Shown: in pieces, positions 51,587 to 61,495 of the stretch
Numbering within the stretch: the stretch's first letter is position 1
Layout of the letters: every line of letters begins with the position of its first letter
Assembly: GCA_040216735.1 (NCBI GenBank)
Contig: JAVJOO010000005.1
Location: forward strand, 558,001 to 622,000
Reading direction: 5' to 3'
Length of the DNA: 64,000 bases
DNA from: Alphaproteobacteria bacterium
GTDB lineage: Bacteria > Pseudomonadota > Alphaproteobacteria > SHVP01
Program-made: the position numbers and the translations under genes
Notes under the pieces: model-generated
What the model saw: only the letters and a program-made list of their open reading frames with translations
What the model was told of the DNA's origin: nothing
The model's database searches: none

Positions 51587-52483
51587 ATGATCGAGTTCAT
51601 CAATTTCTATCTGATCCCCGGCCTCGTGCTCGGCTGCATGTATGCTCTGGGTGCCATCGGCATATCGTTGCTGTTCGGGATCTTGCGGTTCGCCCATTTT
51701 GCCCATGGCGACGTCATCACGCTGGGGGCTTACTTCGCGTTGCTGTTCGTCACCGCTCTTGGATTTCCGGTTCTGCTGGCGCTCCCCGTCGCGATGATTT
51801 TGGCGGCGGCAGTATCGGTCGGCGTCGACCGAGCCTTCTACAAACCGTTTCGCAACAGCCCGACCATCTACCTCGTGATCGCCTCCTTTGGCGTGGCGTT
51901 GATGATCCGCTCGCTGGTTCAGTTGGCGTGGGGCGTCAAAGTCGAATCCTACGCCGCCGGCACGTTCAGCAAGCCGTTGATCTTCTTCGACGCGCTGCGC
52001 ATTGCCGACAAACACCTTTGGATCGTCGGCCTCACGATCGTGATCGTGGTCGCCCTCCACTACTTTCTGTCGCGCTCGAAAATGGGCAAGGCGATGCGCG
52101 CTATGGCAGACGAGCCCAACCTTGCGCAGGTCAGCGGCATCCCGACCGAGAAGGTCGTGCGCACGACCTGGATCATCGGCGGCGGACTAGCCGCTACCGC
52201 CGGGGTGTTTCTAGGCATGGACACTCAGCTCAATACCAACATGGGATGGGACCTCCTGTTGCCGATTTTCGCGGCGGCAATCCTGGGGGGAATCGGGAGC
52301 CCCTACGGGGCGATCGCGGGCGGTCTCGTGATCGGGCTGGCGGAGGAGTTGTCCAGCTATCCTTGGATCGGCGACGCACCGTTACTCTCGCCCGGCTACA
52401 AGACCGGCGTCGCCTTTGCCTTGATGGTCGCGCTGCTGATCTGGCGGCCCAGCGGCCTGTTTCGCGGACGGGTTTTCACGTGA
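51587..52483 (+). CDS. livH: Branched-chain amino-acid ABC transporter permease LivH
   Basis: 298 residues, about eight TM helices, opening FINFYLIPGLVLGCMYALGA. The family-typical LLFGILRFAHFAHGDVITLGAY, KAMRAMADEPNLAQVSGIPTEKVVRTTWIIGG (core MRAMADEPNLAQVSGI) and ILGGIGSPYGAIAGG are present. Half of the transmembrane channel with LivM. Ends in a GTGA overlap with livM. The partner ATPases and binding protein are encoded on the opposite strand further on. Confidence 0.93.
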   Translation: MIEFINFYLIPGLVLGCMYALGAIGISLLFGILRFAHFAHGDVITLGAYFALLFVTALGFPVLLALPVAMILAAAVSVGVDRAFYKPFRNSPTIYLVIASFGVALMIRSLVQLAWGVKVESYAAGTFSKPLIFFDALRIADKHLWIVGLTIVIVVALHYFLSRSKMGKAMRAMADEPNLAQVSGIPTEKVVRTTWIIGGGLAATAGVFLGMDTQLNTNMGWDLLLPIFAAAILGGIGSPYGAIAGGLVIGLAEELSSYPWIGDAPLLSPGYKTGVAFALMVALLIWRPSGLFRGRVFT

Positions 52484-53481
52484 GCAGCGAACTCGCACTT
52501 GGGCTCCTGTTGTACGGTGTCTCGCTGCTGACGATGGCGGGGATCTACGGCGTGATCGCCATCGGCCTCAACATCCAGTGGGGCTATACCGGGCTGTTCA
52601 ACGCGGGGATTGCAGGGTTTTTCGCGGTTGGCGCCTACGTCAGCGCCATCCTCACCTCAGATGCTTCGCCGAGTTTCATTGGCGGCCTCGATTGGCCGTT
52701 CCCCATGGGGTTGCTGGCCGCGATGGTCTCGGCGGGCGCTATCGGCTACCTCGTCGGTCGATTATGCATACGGTTGCGCGCGGACTATTTGGCGATCGCC
52801 ACCATTGGCGTGGCCGAGATTCTGCGGCTCATCCTCAAGAACGAAATCTGGGCGACGAACGGACCGCGGGGTATTTCGAATATCCCCCGTCCCTTTGAGG
52901 ACCTGGGCCAACCGTGGTCTCAGTTGGCGTTCCTCGGCGTCGTCGCCCTGATCGTGCTAATCGCCTATCTGCTTGCCGAACGCGCCGGTAAATCGCCCTG
53001 GGGCCGGGTCATGCGCTCGATCCGCGACAACGAAGCTGCGGCGGCGGCGATCGGCAAAGACGTCGTCGGGTTTCGGCTCCAGGGCTTCGTGATCGGTGCG
53101 GCCCTTATGGGATTGGGCGGCGCGCTTGCTGGACATTTTTTTAAGTTTATCGGCCCCGAAGCGACCGAGCCGTTGATGACGACCTTCCTAGTTTGGGTGA
53201 TGTTGATCATCGGTGGCAGCGGCAACAACCGCGGCGCACTTCTTGGTGCGTTAGTGGTGTGGACGCTGTGGTCGGCCACTGAACTGTTGACCTCGCAACT
53301 GCCGCCCGACTGGGCCGTGCGCGCGACGTTCCTGCGGATATTCCTGATCGGCCTCGGCTTGCAGTTCGTGTTGCAACGCTATTCGACCGGCCTGCTACCG
53401 GAAAAGCCGCCCAACGCGAACATCGACGATCTCGTCGCCGAACCGCGCCGCACGCAAGAAAAAGCCCCGCCCGCGGAATAA
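52480..53481 (+). CDS. livM: Branched-chain amino-acid ABC transporter permease LivM
   Basis: 333 residues from the GTG at 52480, which overlaps the livH stop by four bases. The earlier part of this open frame (from 51928) lies within livH and is not used. Signatures: ATIGVAEILRLILKNE, FEDLGQPW, RSIRDNEAAAAAIGKDV and GAALMGLGGALAGHFFKFI. Second half of the transmembrane channel. C-terminal tail is polar. Its stop lies within the hairpin at 53464-53494. Confidence 0.92.
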   Translation: MSSELALGLLLYGVSLLTMAGIYGVIAIGLNIQWGYTGLFNAGIAGFFAVGAYVSAILTSDASPSFIGGLDWPFPMGLLAAMVSAGAIGYLVGRLCIRLRADYLAIATIGVAEILRLILKNEIWATNGPRGISNIPRPFEDLGQPWSQLAFLGVVALIVLIAYLLAERAGKSPWGRVMRSIRDNEAAAAAIGKDVVGFRLQGFVIGAALMGLGGALAGHFFKFIGPEATEPLMTTFLVWVMLIIGGSGNNRGALLGALVVWTLWSATELLTSQLPPDWAVRATFLRIFLIGLGLQFVLQRYSTGLLPEKPPNANIDDLVAEPRRTQEKAPPAE

Positions 53482-53494
53482 CCGCTGGCGGGGC
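53464..53494 (-). terminator. Terminator of livK, overlapping the end of livM
   Basis: GCCCCGCC/GGCGGGGC outer stem (53464-53471 and 53487-53494) plus inner GCGG/CCGC (53473-53476 and 53482-53485), 5-base loop and one mismatch. In the minus direction a TTTTTC run follows, so it ends livK. On the plus strand the hairpin contains the livM stop codon but has no T tract. Confidence 0.7.
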
Positions 53495-53514
53495 GATTTC
53501 ATCGGGGCAACCGA

Positions 53515-54741
53515 CTAGTTGATGTCGATAATGCCCATTTCCTTGAAGGTATCGCCTTCGATCCCGTATTCGCCGATCACACCGGCAACGTCGCCGGCGG
53601 CATCGAAGTCGAGGGAACCAGCGGCGCCGTCATAGTCGATGTCCTGCCCGCTCGCGAGCAAGTCGACGGCCTTTTTCCAGTCGCCGGGGCCGACCTTGAC
53701 GCCCGGCGGTCCGGCAACGAAACGCAGCGCATCTTTGATCTTGGCACGATCGGTGCTGCCGGCCTTTTGGATGGCCAAGGCGATCAGCATTGTCGAATCG
53801 TAGCTTTGCTGGACGAAGATCGAGTTGGGATCGCCACCCGCTGCCTTGAAAGCTGCGTCGAATGCGTCCTTCGCGGGGTTGGCTTTCGACGTCGGTTGCG
53901 TGATCAACAAGTTGCCCTTCAGCGCACTCGCACCGAGTTGCTGGATCAAAATGTCGTCGCGCATCCCGTCGGCCCCGACGAACATCTTGAAGAAGCCGTT
54001 CTCAAGGCTTTGGCGCAGGATGGTAACGCCCGAGGTACCGGCATAGGCCAGGACCACCAGCGCATCCGGTTTGCCGGCTGCAAGGGTTGCGAGCTCGGCG
54101 CGGTAGGACGACTTCTTGTCCTCATGGACTTGGTCTCCGGTGATCTTGCCGCCTTCTTTAACGAACGCTTCGCGGAACGCCGATGCAAGGCCAACGCCGT
54201 AATCGTTATTGACGAAGGTCAACGCGACGCTGTTGATCCCTTTCGATTTGACGTACTTGGCAAGGACGACGCCTTGATAGGCATCGGACGGCGCGGTGCG
54301 AAACACCAGGTCTTTGTCGTCCAGACCGGTGATTTCGGGTGACGTCGAAGCGGGCGAGACCATGACGACGCTGGCCGGGATGGCAACGTTGCTGGCAGCA
54401 CCGATTGTCGCGCCGGAGCACAGCGCGCCGACGATCGCAACGACTTGCTCGACATTGACCAGCTTACCCGCAGCATCGACCGACGCTTGGGCGTTGCATT
54501 GAGTGTCGCCGACGACCAATTCGAGTTGACGGCCGCCAAGAATGCCGCCCGCCTCGTTGATCTGCTTCACCGCAAGTTGTTCGGCCTCGATGATAGGCGG
54601 GACGAGGTTGGCGATCGGGCCGGTTACGGCCGAGAGCGAACCGATCTTGACGTTTTGGGCGATAGACGCGTTGCCCATGCCGACCGCGAGCGCGGCGCCC
54701 AGCACGATCGGCAACGAGCGCCGGAAGATAGAAGATTTCAT
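53515..54741 (-). CDS. livK: Branched-chain amino-acid-type ABC transporter substrate-binding protein
   Basis: 408 residues from the ATG at 54741; the frame reaches 54825 but that part covers the leader. Signal peptide to about residue 29 (ASIAQ). Periplasmic binding protein type 1: VKIGSLSAVTGPIANLVPPI, EAEQLAVKQINEAGGILGG, PASVVMVSPASTSPEIT, VALTFVNNDYGVGLASAF. These are the Leu/Ile/Val-type hallmarks; the true ligand may be another amino acid, urea or an amide. Downstream partner of livF on the same strand. Confidence 0.9.
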   Translation of the reverse strand: MKSSIFRRSLPIVLGAALAVGMGNASIAQNVKIGSLSAVTGPIANLVPPIIEAEQLAVKQINEAGGILGGRQLELVVGDTQCNAQASVDAAGKLVNVEQVVAIVGALCSGATIGAASNVAIPASVVMVSPASTSPEITGLDDKDLVFRTAPSDAYQGVVLAKYVKSKGINSVALTFVNNDYGVGLASAFREAFVKEGGKITGDQVHEDKKSSYRAELATLAAGKPDALVVLAYAGTSGVTILRQSLENGFFKMFVGADGMRDDILIQQLGASALKGNLLITQPTSKANPAKDAFDAAFKAAGGDPNSIFVQQSYDSTMLIALAIQKAGSTDRAKIKDALRFVAGPPGVKVGPGDWKKAVDLLASGQDIDYDGAAGSLDFDAAGDVAGVIGEYGIEGDTFKEMGIIDIN

Positions 54742-54786
54742 GGGATAGCCTCCCTTGTTGTGTCTTGGTTTCTTCACACCATTCAA

Positions 54787-54814
54787 TTGCATTGTGGGCT
54801 TACCGCAAATGCAA
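54787..54814. promoter_or_regulatory. Inverted repeat in the livK leader
   Basis: TTGCAT (54787-54792) and ATGCAA (54809-54814) with a 16-base centre, 46-73 bases before the livK ATG. On the minus strand TTGCAT and TGCAAT also lie 17 bases apart, a weak promoter match, so an operator over a promoter is possible. Confidence 0.35.
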
Positions 54815-54922
54815 GCCGCGATCATCGCATAGGCGCGCCGGTGGCCCCAAGAAAGATCGGTGGCGCGCGGAGGGTTTGGCTGTTTTCAGCGCCTCACAGC
54901 GCCGGATGACGCAAGGTCAAGG

Positions 54923-55627
54923 TCAACCGCCGAGGAACATCTCGGCGACCTCGCTGTTCGCCAGGAGGTTGGCGCCGGTATCTTCGTGACGATTGCGTCC
55001 AAGCGCCAGGACGTAGCCCCGGTCTGCCAGCGCCAGCGCATCTTTGGCATTTTGCTCGACCATGAGAATGGCGACACCGGTCGCGTTGATTTCTTTGACC
55101 TTGTCGAAAATCATGTCGGTGAAAAGCGGCGACAGTCCGGCGGTCGGTTCATCTAGCAGAAGAAGTTTGGGCTCCAACATCAGAGCGCGGCCCATCGCGA
55201 CCATCTGGCGCTGGCCGCCCGACAGGCTCCCCGCCGGCAGGCGGCGTTTTTCGACCAAGGGTGGGAAGATGTCGTAAACCGCCTCCAGTTGTTTGGAATA
55301 GTCGTCGGTGCGCAGGAATGCGCCCATCTCCAGGTTTTCGTGGACCGTCAAGGTCGGAAAGACGTTCTTCTCTTGTGGTACATAGCAAACCCGTAGCCGG
55401 GCCACTTCGTCGGGACGCTTGCCCGTCACCTCGTGACCGTCAAAACGGATATGGCCCTGGCGTACCTTGACCAACCCGACGACAGCTTTCATCGCGGTCG
55501 ACTTACCGGCACCGTTGGGGCCGACAATCACGACGATCTCTCCGTCTTCGACGCGGAGATCGACACCGTTCAGGATATCGACACCGCCATAGCCGCCGTA
55601 GACCTCTTCGACCTGAAGGAGACTCAC
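54923..55627 (-). CDS. livF: Branched-chain amino-acid ABC transporter ATPase LivF
   Basis: 234 residues. Walker A GPNGAGKSTAMKAV, Q-loop, signature LSGGQRQMVAMGRAL and Walker B LLLLDEPTAGLSP, then H-loop region (LMVEQNAKDALALADRGYV). The ending and length fit LivF. Powers uptake with LivG. Its start overlaps the livG stop by four bases; 181 bases separate it from livK. Confidence 0.94.
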   Translation of the reverse strand: MSLLQVEEVYGGYGGVDILNGVDLRVEDGEIVVIVGPNGAGKSTAMKAVVGLVKVRQGHIRFDGHEVTGKRPDEVARLRVCYVPQEKNVFPTLTVHENLEMGAFLRTDDYSKQLEAVYDIFPPLVEKRRLPAGSLSGGQRQMVAMGRALMLEPKLLLLDEPTAGLSPLFTDMIFDKVKEINATGVAILMVEQNAKDALALADRGYVLALGRNRHEDTGANLLANSEVAEMFLGG

Positions 55628-56451
55628 GCGCCGGCCTCTACCGGAATCCGTGCGCTACGCCCACCGCCAAGGTAAGCGTCGAGGACTTCTTGGTTTTTGC
55701 GAATCTCATCCATCGCCCCCTGCGCGAGGACCGCCCCCTCGGCCATCACGACGATCGGATGACAAAGCTTGGCTACCAAGTCCATGTCGTGTTCGATGAT
55801 ACAGAACGTATAGCCGCGCTCTTCGTTCAGGCGCCGGATATCGTCGGCCAGCTTCACCATCAGCGTCGGGTTGACCCCCGCACCGGGTTCGTCGAGAAGG
55901 ACGATATCTGGATCGCTCATCATGGTGCGCCCGAGCTCGAGCAGTTTCTTTTGACCGCCGGACAGATTGCCCGCGTACTCTCCTGCGACATGAGTCAGCC
56001 CCAGGAAGTCCAGCACCTCTTTTGCCTTTTGCCGGACCTGTACTTCTTCGCCCGAGACCCGGCCCCACAGAAACCACGACCGCAGCACGTTCTCGCCAGA
56101 TTGACCGGCTGGCACCACCATCAGGTTGTCGAGCAACGTCATCCGTTCGAATGCCGCCGGAATTTGGAAGGTGCGCATCAATCCGCGGGCAAAAAGGCGG
56201 TGCGAGGGCAAACCCGTCACGTCCTTGCCGTTCAGCGTGACGCGCCCGGCATCGGGCCGGATGAATCCGGCGACGATATTGAAAAGCGTGGTCTTGCCGG
56301 CCCCGTTAGGACCGATCAGCGCAGTGATAGACCCGCGCGCGATGTCGAACGACGCACCGTTAACCGCGCGAATGCCGCCGAAGCTCTTGGTGATACTTCG
56401 AATCGACATCATCGGCGCAGATTCGAGTTGCGCGACGCCTCCCACGGCCAT
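55624..56451 (-). CDS. livG: Branched-chain amino-acid ABC transporter ATPase LivG
   Basis: 275 residues. Walker A GPNGAGKTTLFNIVAG, signature NLSGGQKKLLELGRTMM, Walker B DIVLLDEPGAGVNP, H-loop in FCIIEHDMDLVAKLC. The insert FARGLMRTFQIPAAFERMTLLDNL is LivG-specific. Acts with LivF below LivHM. The ATG at 56451 may be preceded by other starts only in the gap; it follows the DUF6898 gene by 65 bases. Confidence 0.94.
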   Translation of the reverse strand: MAVGGVAQLESAPMMSIRSITKSFGGIRAVNGASFDIARGSITALIGPNGAGKTTLFNIVAGFIRPDAGRVTLNGKDVTGLPSHRLFARGLMRTFQIPAAFERMTLLDNLMVVPAGQSGENVLRSWFLWGRVSGEEVQVRQKAKEVLDFLGLTHVAGEYAGNLSGGQKKLLELGRTMMSDPDIVLLDEPGAGVNPTLMVKLADDIRRLNEERGYTFCIIEHDMDLVAKLCHPIVVMAEGAVLAQGAMDEIRKNQEVLDAYLGGGRSARIPVEAGA

Positions 56452-56516
56452 TGAGCACCCCTGTTTTTCTTTAGCTTAGCGGCCCCACTAGTCGCGTACA
56501 AACGGGATTGCCCCGC

Positions 56517-56714
56517 TCAACGTTTAGTCCCTGCTTGATTCTTTTTCATGACATATTCGAGTTTGCGAACCGCAAGTCGGGTCAATTCGGCTTCGCTCGC
56601 CCGGGCATCGCCCACGATCGAGGCCTCCGTATTGGTCACCGGATCAATGATCGATACCTTCACGTAGTTCCCGACACGGTAGAACTCGAGGAGGTAATTG
56701 GGTTGTCGGCTCAT
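56517..56714 (-). CDS. Small conserved protein (DUF6898-like)
   Basis: 65 residues from the ATG at 56714; the longer frame to 56879 overlaps the divergent MFS gene and is not used. Sequence core: YLLEFYRVGNYVKVSIIDP, then DARASEAELTRLAVRKLEYV. This resembles a short alphaproteobacterial protein family (DUF6898) of unknown function, with a beta-strand pair and a helix. Cytoplasmic. Divergent from the MFS gene. Confidence 0.7.
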   Translation of the reverse strand: MSRQPNYLLEFYRVGNYVKVSIIDPVTNTEASIVGDARASEAELTRLAVRKLEYVMKKNQAGTKR

Positions 56715-56813
56715 GGTAAACTCAAGCCGCGAGCATGCCCCCTCCTCGACCCCGCTGCAAATGCAACTTGACGGCACGCCGCGCGGCGACTCCATTAGTG
56801 TTTTCAGACGCGA

Positions 56814-58073
56814 GTGACAGCTTTGACGAACGAACCAGTGCCGGGGCCGATTGCCCCGCCACGCGATACCCTTGGTCAACGCCTAGCCCTGATCGGCGAA
56901 CCGAACTTCCGGCGCATGTGGATCGTCGGCGGCGCAAGCATGGCCCTGCAGTGGCTCGAAATGCTGGCCGGGAGCATTTTCGTTTTCAGCGTCACGCAAT
57001 CGGGCTTCGCGGTGACGCTGGTGACGCTGTCGCGCGCCGCGCCGATGGTCCTGTTCGGCTTGGTTGCCGGGGCTCTGGCCGAGCGGGTCAGCCGGCGCAA
57101 CCTGCTAATCGCGGGTTACGGTATGCTGATCCTGACATCCTCCGTCCTGGGGACGCTCGCGATCACCGATACGCTTACGCCCTGGCACGTGGGCATCGGC
57201 ATGTTCCTGACCGGTACCGTCTTTTCCATGGAATTTCCGGTGCGCCGGAACATGCTGGGCGAGTTCGCGGGGATGGACAGGATCGCGACCGCAATGGGCT
57301 TGGATTCAGTGGCCCGCAACGGGATGCGGATCGTCGGTCCGCTCGCCGGCGGCGCTCTGATGCAATTCGTCGGAATCGAGGGCGCGTATTTTCTCTCGAC
57401 CTTCATCTACATCACGATCGTCTATCTTTTGGTTCGCGTGGACGACCAGCGTCCCCAAACGCAAAGCCAGGGCCCAAGCCTGCTGACGACAATCATCGAG
57501 GGGATTCGTTTCGCCCGCACCGACAAGGCCGTCCTCGGCCTTCTCGCCGTCACCATTGTGATGAATATCTTCGCCTTCCCCTATATGGCAATGGTGCCAG
57601 TGATCGGGCACGAGCAACTGGGGCTGTCGGAACTGCCGATCGGGATGCTCGTCGCCACGGAGGGACTCGGCGGCCTGATGGGGGCGATGCTGATTGCCGC
57701 GCGGGGCAACGCGTGGGCCGGCCTCTATCGCAGAATGTACTTTTTCGGCTCATGCATTTTTATGACGGCCATCGTCGGGTTCTCGCTCTCGGTGTGGTTC
57801 GAGCTGTCGCTGGCCATCGTTTTGCTGGGCGGGCTGGGCGTTGCCGGATTCTCGACGATGCAGGGCACGTTGCCGTTCGTCGTTGCGCCGCCGGAAATGC
57901 GTGCGCGTGTACTCGGCTTGCTGTCGGTCGCCATCGGCACAGGACCACTTGGAATCCTTCACCTTGGTCTAATGGTCGCTCTTCTGGGGCCGCCCCTGGC
58001 GACGACCGTCATCGGGCTCGAAGGCCTCGTCGCGATGGGCCTGCTGTATTACTGGATCAGGGAAGTGCGTTAG
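56814..58073 (+). CDS. MFS transporter (enterobactin exporter EntS-like group)
   Basis: 419 residues, GTG start, about 12 TM helices. Loop 2-3 has [18 protein letters not shown] (MFS motif), and [18 protein letters not shown] lies in the middle. This pattern (MFS_3/EntS family: [15 protein letters not shown] start) is common for multidrug or siderophore exporters. Substrate unknown. Converges with hemA, overlapping its stop by four bases. Confidence 0.85.
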   Translation: MTALTNEPVPGPIAPPRDTLGQRLALIGEPNFRRMWIVGGASMALQWLEMLAGSIFVFSVTQSGFAVTLVTLSRAAPMVLFGLVAGALAERVSRRNLLIAGYGMLILTSSVLGTLAITDTLTPWHVGIGMFLTGTVFSMEFPVRRNMLGEFAGMDRIATAMGLDSVARNGMRIVGPLAGGALMQFVGIEGAYFLSTFIYITIVYLLVRVDDQRPQTQSQGPSLLTTIIEGIRFARTDKAVLGLLAVTIVMNIFAFPYMAMVPVIGHEQLGLSELPIGMLVATEGLGGLMGAMLIAARGNAWAGLYRRMYFFGSCIFMTAIVGFSLSVWFELSLAIVLLGGLGVAGFSTMQGTLPFVVAPPEMRARVLGLLSVAIGTGPLGILHLGLMVALLGPPLATTVIGLEGLVAMGLLYYWIREVR

Positions 58074-59287
58074 GCCGCAAGGTATCGTTGGATATCGTGG
58101 GCCGACCAGACCTGCGTCAGCGCCGCAACGAGATCGTCCATCATAGCGTCGCTGTGGAGCGGCGACGGCGTGAACCGTAACCGTTCGGTGCCACGGGGAA
58201 CCGTCGGGTAGTTGATCGGCTGGACGTAGACGCCGAAATCGTTCAGCAGCATGTCCGAAGCGCGTTTGCAGCAGGGCGCATTGCCGACCATGAGCGGAAC
58301 GATGTGGGTTGCCGACTCCATAAGGGGCAGGCCCGCGATACGGAACCGGTTTTTCAGCGATGCCGCGCGTTCTTGATGGCGCGCCCGCAAATCGTGATGG
58401 GTCTTGAGGTGCTGGACACTGGCTAATGCGCCCGCCGCGATGACCGGCGACAACGACGTCGTGAAAATAAACGAGGCAGCGTAGCTGCGGACGACATCGA
58501 CGATCGTCGAAGAGGCCGCGATGTATCCGCCCATCACCCCGACGGCTTTGCCCAAGGTACCTTCGATCACGGTCAGCCGGTGCGCTAAACCCTCGCGGTC
58601 CGCGATGCCACCGCCGCGGGGACCGTAGAGGCCGACGGCATGAACCTCGTCGAGGTAGGTCATGGCACCGTACTTGTCGGCCAGATCGCAAATCTCGGCA
58701 ATCGGCGATACGTCGCCATCCATCGAATACACCGACTCGAACGCGATCAGCTTTGGCACAGACGGGTCGGTTTCCTTGAGCAATTGCTCGAGGTGCTCGA
58801 CGTCGTTGTGGCGGAAAATCTTCTTCTCGGCCCGGCTCGCGCGAATCCCGGCGATCATTGAGGCATGGTTCATGGAGTCCGAGAAGATCACGCACCCCGG
58901 CAGGAGGCTGGCCAGCGTGCCGATCGTCGCCTCGTTCGAGATATAGCCCGAGGTAAAAAGGAGCGCCGCTTCTTTGCCATGCCAGTCGGCCAATTCGCGT
59001 TCCAACAGTACATGGTAATGGTTGGTGCCGGAGATATTCCGGGTGCCGCCGGCGCCGGCACCGACGGTGTGAAGGGCCTCTTCCATCGCCTTGATCACGA
59101 CCGGATTTTGGCCCATCCCGAGATAGTCGTTGGAGCACCAGACGACAACTTCGTCCTGGTGATTGCCATGGTGATAGGTCGCCTTCGGAAAATCGCCGGC
59201 ACGGCGCGCCAAATCGGCGAACACGCGGTAGCGGCCCTCTTCCTTCAGCGCCCCGATCTTGCGGGCAAAGAATGCTTCATAATCCAT
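58070..59287 (-). CDS. hemA: 5-aminolevulinate synthase
   Basis: 405 residues from the ATG at 59287. PLP lysine in [16 protein letters not shown]; other family blocks are [34 protein letters not shown] and [14 protein letters not shown]. It condenses glycine and succinyl-CoA, the first step of C4-type tetrapyrrole synthesis, an alphaproteobacterial trait. hemB lies 3.5 kb away on the other strand. Divergent from gcdH. Confidence 0.97.
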   Translation of the reverse strand: MDYEAFFARKIGALKEEGRYRVFADLARRAGDFPKATYHHGNHQDEVVVWCSNDYLGMGQNPVVIKAMEEALHTVGAGAGGTRNISGTNHYHVLLERELADWHGKEAALLFTSGYISNEATIGTLASLLPGCVIFSDSMNHASMIAGIRASRAEKKIFRHNDVEHLEQLLKETDPSVPKLIAFESVYSMDGDVSPIAEICDLADKYGAMTYLDEVHAVGLYGPRGGGIADREGLAHRLTVIEGTLGKAVGVMGGYIAASSTIVDVVRSYAASFIFTTSLSPVIAAGALASVQHLKTHHDLRARHQERAASLKNRFRIAGLPLMESATHIVPLMVGNAPCCKRASDMLLNDFGVYVQPINYPTVPRGTERLRFTPSPLHSDAMMDDLVAALTQVWSAHDIQRYLAA

Positions 59288-59363
59288 CGGCAACCGACCT
59301 TTTCCGCGACTTTACGGTCACGCGGACCTTACGGCAAACATACATGATGTCGCACCCCCCACT

Positions 59364-59392
59364 TTGCGGCATCTCAATTACCCGAGTATATA
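59364..59392 (+). promoter_or_regulatory. Promoter of the acyl-CoA dehydrogenase gene
   Basis: TTGCGG (59364-59369), 17-base spacer, TATATA (59387-59392), about 65 bases before the ATG at 59464. The ATG is preceded by GGAGG. Confidence 0.55.
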
Positions 59393-59463
59393 AGGGCGAA
59401 TACGGCATGCCTCGTAGGTTAACCCCTCAGGGACGCCCTCTATTCCGCATTTCGGAGGAATTC

Positions 59464-60681
59464 ATGACTGTCACCGCGCGGGCCGATACCGAGAGCCAAA
59501 GGAAATCCGTCGCCACCTCGTTCCAATGGGACGATGCGCTGCTCCTCGACGAGCAACTGACCGAAGAGGAGCGGATGATCCGCGACACCGCGCGGGACTA
59601 CGCGCAAGACAAGCTGATGCCGCGGATCCTGGAGGCGAACCGGCATGAAATCTTCCACCGCGAGATTTTCAATGAAATGGGCGAGCTCGGACTCCTCGGG
59701 CCGACAATCGACGGTTACGACTGCGCCGGCGTCGGCTATGTGAGCTACGGCCTGATCGCACGCGAAACCGAGCGGGTCGATTCCGGCTATCGCTCGGCCA
59801 TGAGCGTCCAGTCGAGCTTGGTCATGCACCCCATCCACGCCTATGGCACCGAGGAAATGCGCCAGCGCTTTCTGCCTAAACTGGCCAAAGGCGAGTTGGT
59901 GGGCTGCTTTGGCTTGACCGAACCGGATCACGGTTCCGATCCCGGTGGAATGAAAACCCGCGCAACCAAGGTCGACGGTGGTTACACGATCACCGGGAAC
60001 AAGATGTGGATTACCAACTCCCCGATCGCCGACGTATTCGTGATTTGGGCAAAGGACGACGACGGCAAGATCCGCGGGTTCGTTCTCGAAAAAGGGATGA
60101 AAGGTCTGTCGGCACCGAAGATCGAGGGAAAATTCAGCCTGCGCGCGTCGATCACCGGCGAGATCGTGATGGACAACGTGTTCGTCCCCGAGGCAAACGC
60201 CTTTCCCGACATCCGGGGTTTGGGTGGGCCGTTCGGTTGCCTGAACAATGCCCGCTACGGGATAGCCTGGGGCGCGTTGGGCGCCGCCGAGTTTTGCTGG
60301 CATGCAGGCCGGCAATACACCCTAGACCGCAAACAGTTCGATAAACCGCTAGCCGCCAATCAACTTATCCAGAAGAAGCTAGCCGACATGCAAACCGAAA
60401 TCAGTATTGGGTTGCAGGCCTGCCTCCAGGTCGGACGGCTCAAGGACGAAGGCCGCGCCGCACCGGAAATGATTTCGCTGATCAAGCGCAACTCCTGTGG
60501 CAAAGCGCTAGACATCGCTCGTATGGCGCGGGACATGCACGGCGGCAACGGGGTTTCCGACGAATTCCACGTTATTCGCCATGTGATGAACCTCGAAGCA
60601 GTGAACACGTATGAGGGAACGCACGACGTGCACGCACTGATTCTGGGGCGGGCGCAAACGGGCATCCAAGCGTTCAAATAG
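59464..60681 (+). CDS. gcdH: Glutaryl-CoA dehydrogenase / acyl-CoA dehydrogenase
   Basis: 405 residues from the ATG at 59464, which has a GGAGGAATTC ribosome-binding site; the frame upstream is not coding. Family markers: [52 protein letters not shown] and the catalytic Glu in [13 protein letters not shown] (Glu in YEGT). The last is glutaryl-CoA-dehydrogenase-like. It oxidises and decarboxylates glutaryl-CoA to crotonyl-CoA with FAD in lysine and aromatic breakdown. Specific substrate inferred. Confidence 0.9.
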   Translation: MTVTARADTESQRKSVATSFQWDDALLLDEQLTEEERMIRDTARDYAQDKLMPRILEANRHEIFHREIFNEMGELGLLGPTIDGYDCAGVGYVSYGLIARETERVDSGYRSAMSVQSSLVMHPIHAYGTEEMRQRFLPKLAKGELVGCFGLTEPDHGSDPGGMKTRATKVDGGYTITGNKMWITNSPIADVFVIWAKDDDGKIRGFVLEKGMKGLSAPKIEGKFSLRASITGEIVMDNVFVPEANAFPDIRGLGGPFGCLNNARYGIAWGALGAAEFCWHAGRQYTLDRKQFDKPLAANQLIQKKLADMQTEISIGLQACLQVGRLKDEGRAAPEMISLIKRNSCGKALDIARMARDMHGGNGVSDEFHVIRHVMNLEAVNTYEGTHDVHALILGRAQTGIQAFK

Positions 60682-60710
60682 GCGGCACGATGCAGGTTGG
60701 GCGAAGCAAA

Positions 60711-60730
60711 AGGGCCGGCTGCGCGGCCCT
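60711..60730. terminator. Hairpin after gcdH
   Basis: AGGGCCG/CGGCCCT, 7-bp perfect stem, 6-base loop, with a short A run before it (helpful for the minus direction) and no T tract after it. It could end the gcdH transcript weakly. The rest of the 149-base gap shows nothing else. Confidence 0.4.
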
Positions 60731-60830
60731 CGATACTTGAGGCCGTGAGATCAGCCGCCCGCCCCGGCCCGTTCGGCGCTGCCTCCACCGATCAACGTCG
60801 GTCGCGGCCACCGTGCCGCTGACGCGATCT

Positions 60831-61325
60831 CTAGCGGGTACCGCCGTAGCGGATCTCGTCGCTCCAAAAACGCTCCAGCGCCTGCAGCGTCTCGTTCATC
60901 GCGCCGAGCGTAGGTGCCCCTAGCGGGCCGCGTGCCAACGTCACGACGTGGGTTTCGTAGAGCGCGTTGATCTTTTCATAGAGATCGAGGCCCTTCGGCG
61001 ACAGCCGCAACCGAATCGATCGACGGTCGTGGGGCGAACGTTCCTGCTCAAGGTAGCCGTTCTCGACCATCTTCTTGACGTTGTAAGACACGTTCGAGCC
61101 AAGGTAATAGCCGCGGCTGGTCAGTTCGCCGACCGTCATTTCGTCGCGCCCAACGTTATACAGGATGAGCGACTGGATATTGTTGATGTCCTGAATGCGT
61201 AGCCGGTCCAACTCGACTTTGACGACGTCGAGGAATCGGCGATGCAGCCGCTCAATCAACTGCAGGGAGTCAAGGTAGACCCTCTTGAACTCCTCGACAT
61301 TCTCGTTACCGGTTGTATCCGCCAT
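60831..61325 (-). CDS. ldtR: MarR-family regulator, LdtR-like
   Basis: 164 residues from the ATG at 61325. The winged-helix segment MTVGELTSRGYYLGSNVSYN with VKKMVENGYLEQERSPHDRR is nearly diagnostic of LdtR, a MarR protein in rhizobia and Liberibacter that controls an L,D-transpeptidase and cell-wall stress. The N-terminal dimer helices (FKRVYLDSLQLIERLHRRFL) also fit. Targets here unknown; divergent from the SDR gene. Confidence 0.8.
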   Translation of the reverse strand: MADTTGNENVEEFKRVYLDSLQLIERLHRRFLDVVKVELDRLRIQDINNIQSLILYNVGRDEMTVGELTSRGYYLGSNVSYNVKKMVENGYLEQERSPHDRRSIRLRLSPKGLDLYEKINALYETHVVTLARGPLGAPTLGAMNETLQALERFWSDEIRYGGTR

Positions 61326-61495
61326 TATTTGTCGTTCCTTGCGGCGTAGCGCGGAACCCCCATAGTCATCGCGCTGCACCGGAAGTTAACGCGGCATCGG
61401 CCTTGCTTCCAGTATTTTCTATAGAATCAAGGCATAAGGGCGCTAACGTGTGGCTATCGCTCAAGCGGCGCCCAGCATCAACAACGCGGTTTCCC

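Noticed and set aside
56735-58180. Long open frame (481 codons) overlapping the MFS gene in another frame
   Set aside because: Arg/Pro-rich sequence with no domain; a shadow of the MFS gene in high-GC DNA.
57969-59138. Long minus-strand frame across the MFS end and hemA
   Set aside because: It is the shifted reading of hemA; hemA itself is certain from its PLP and substrate motifs.
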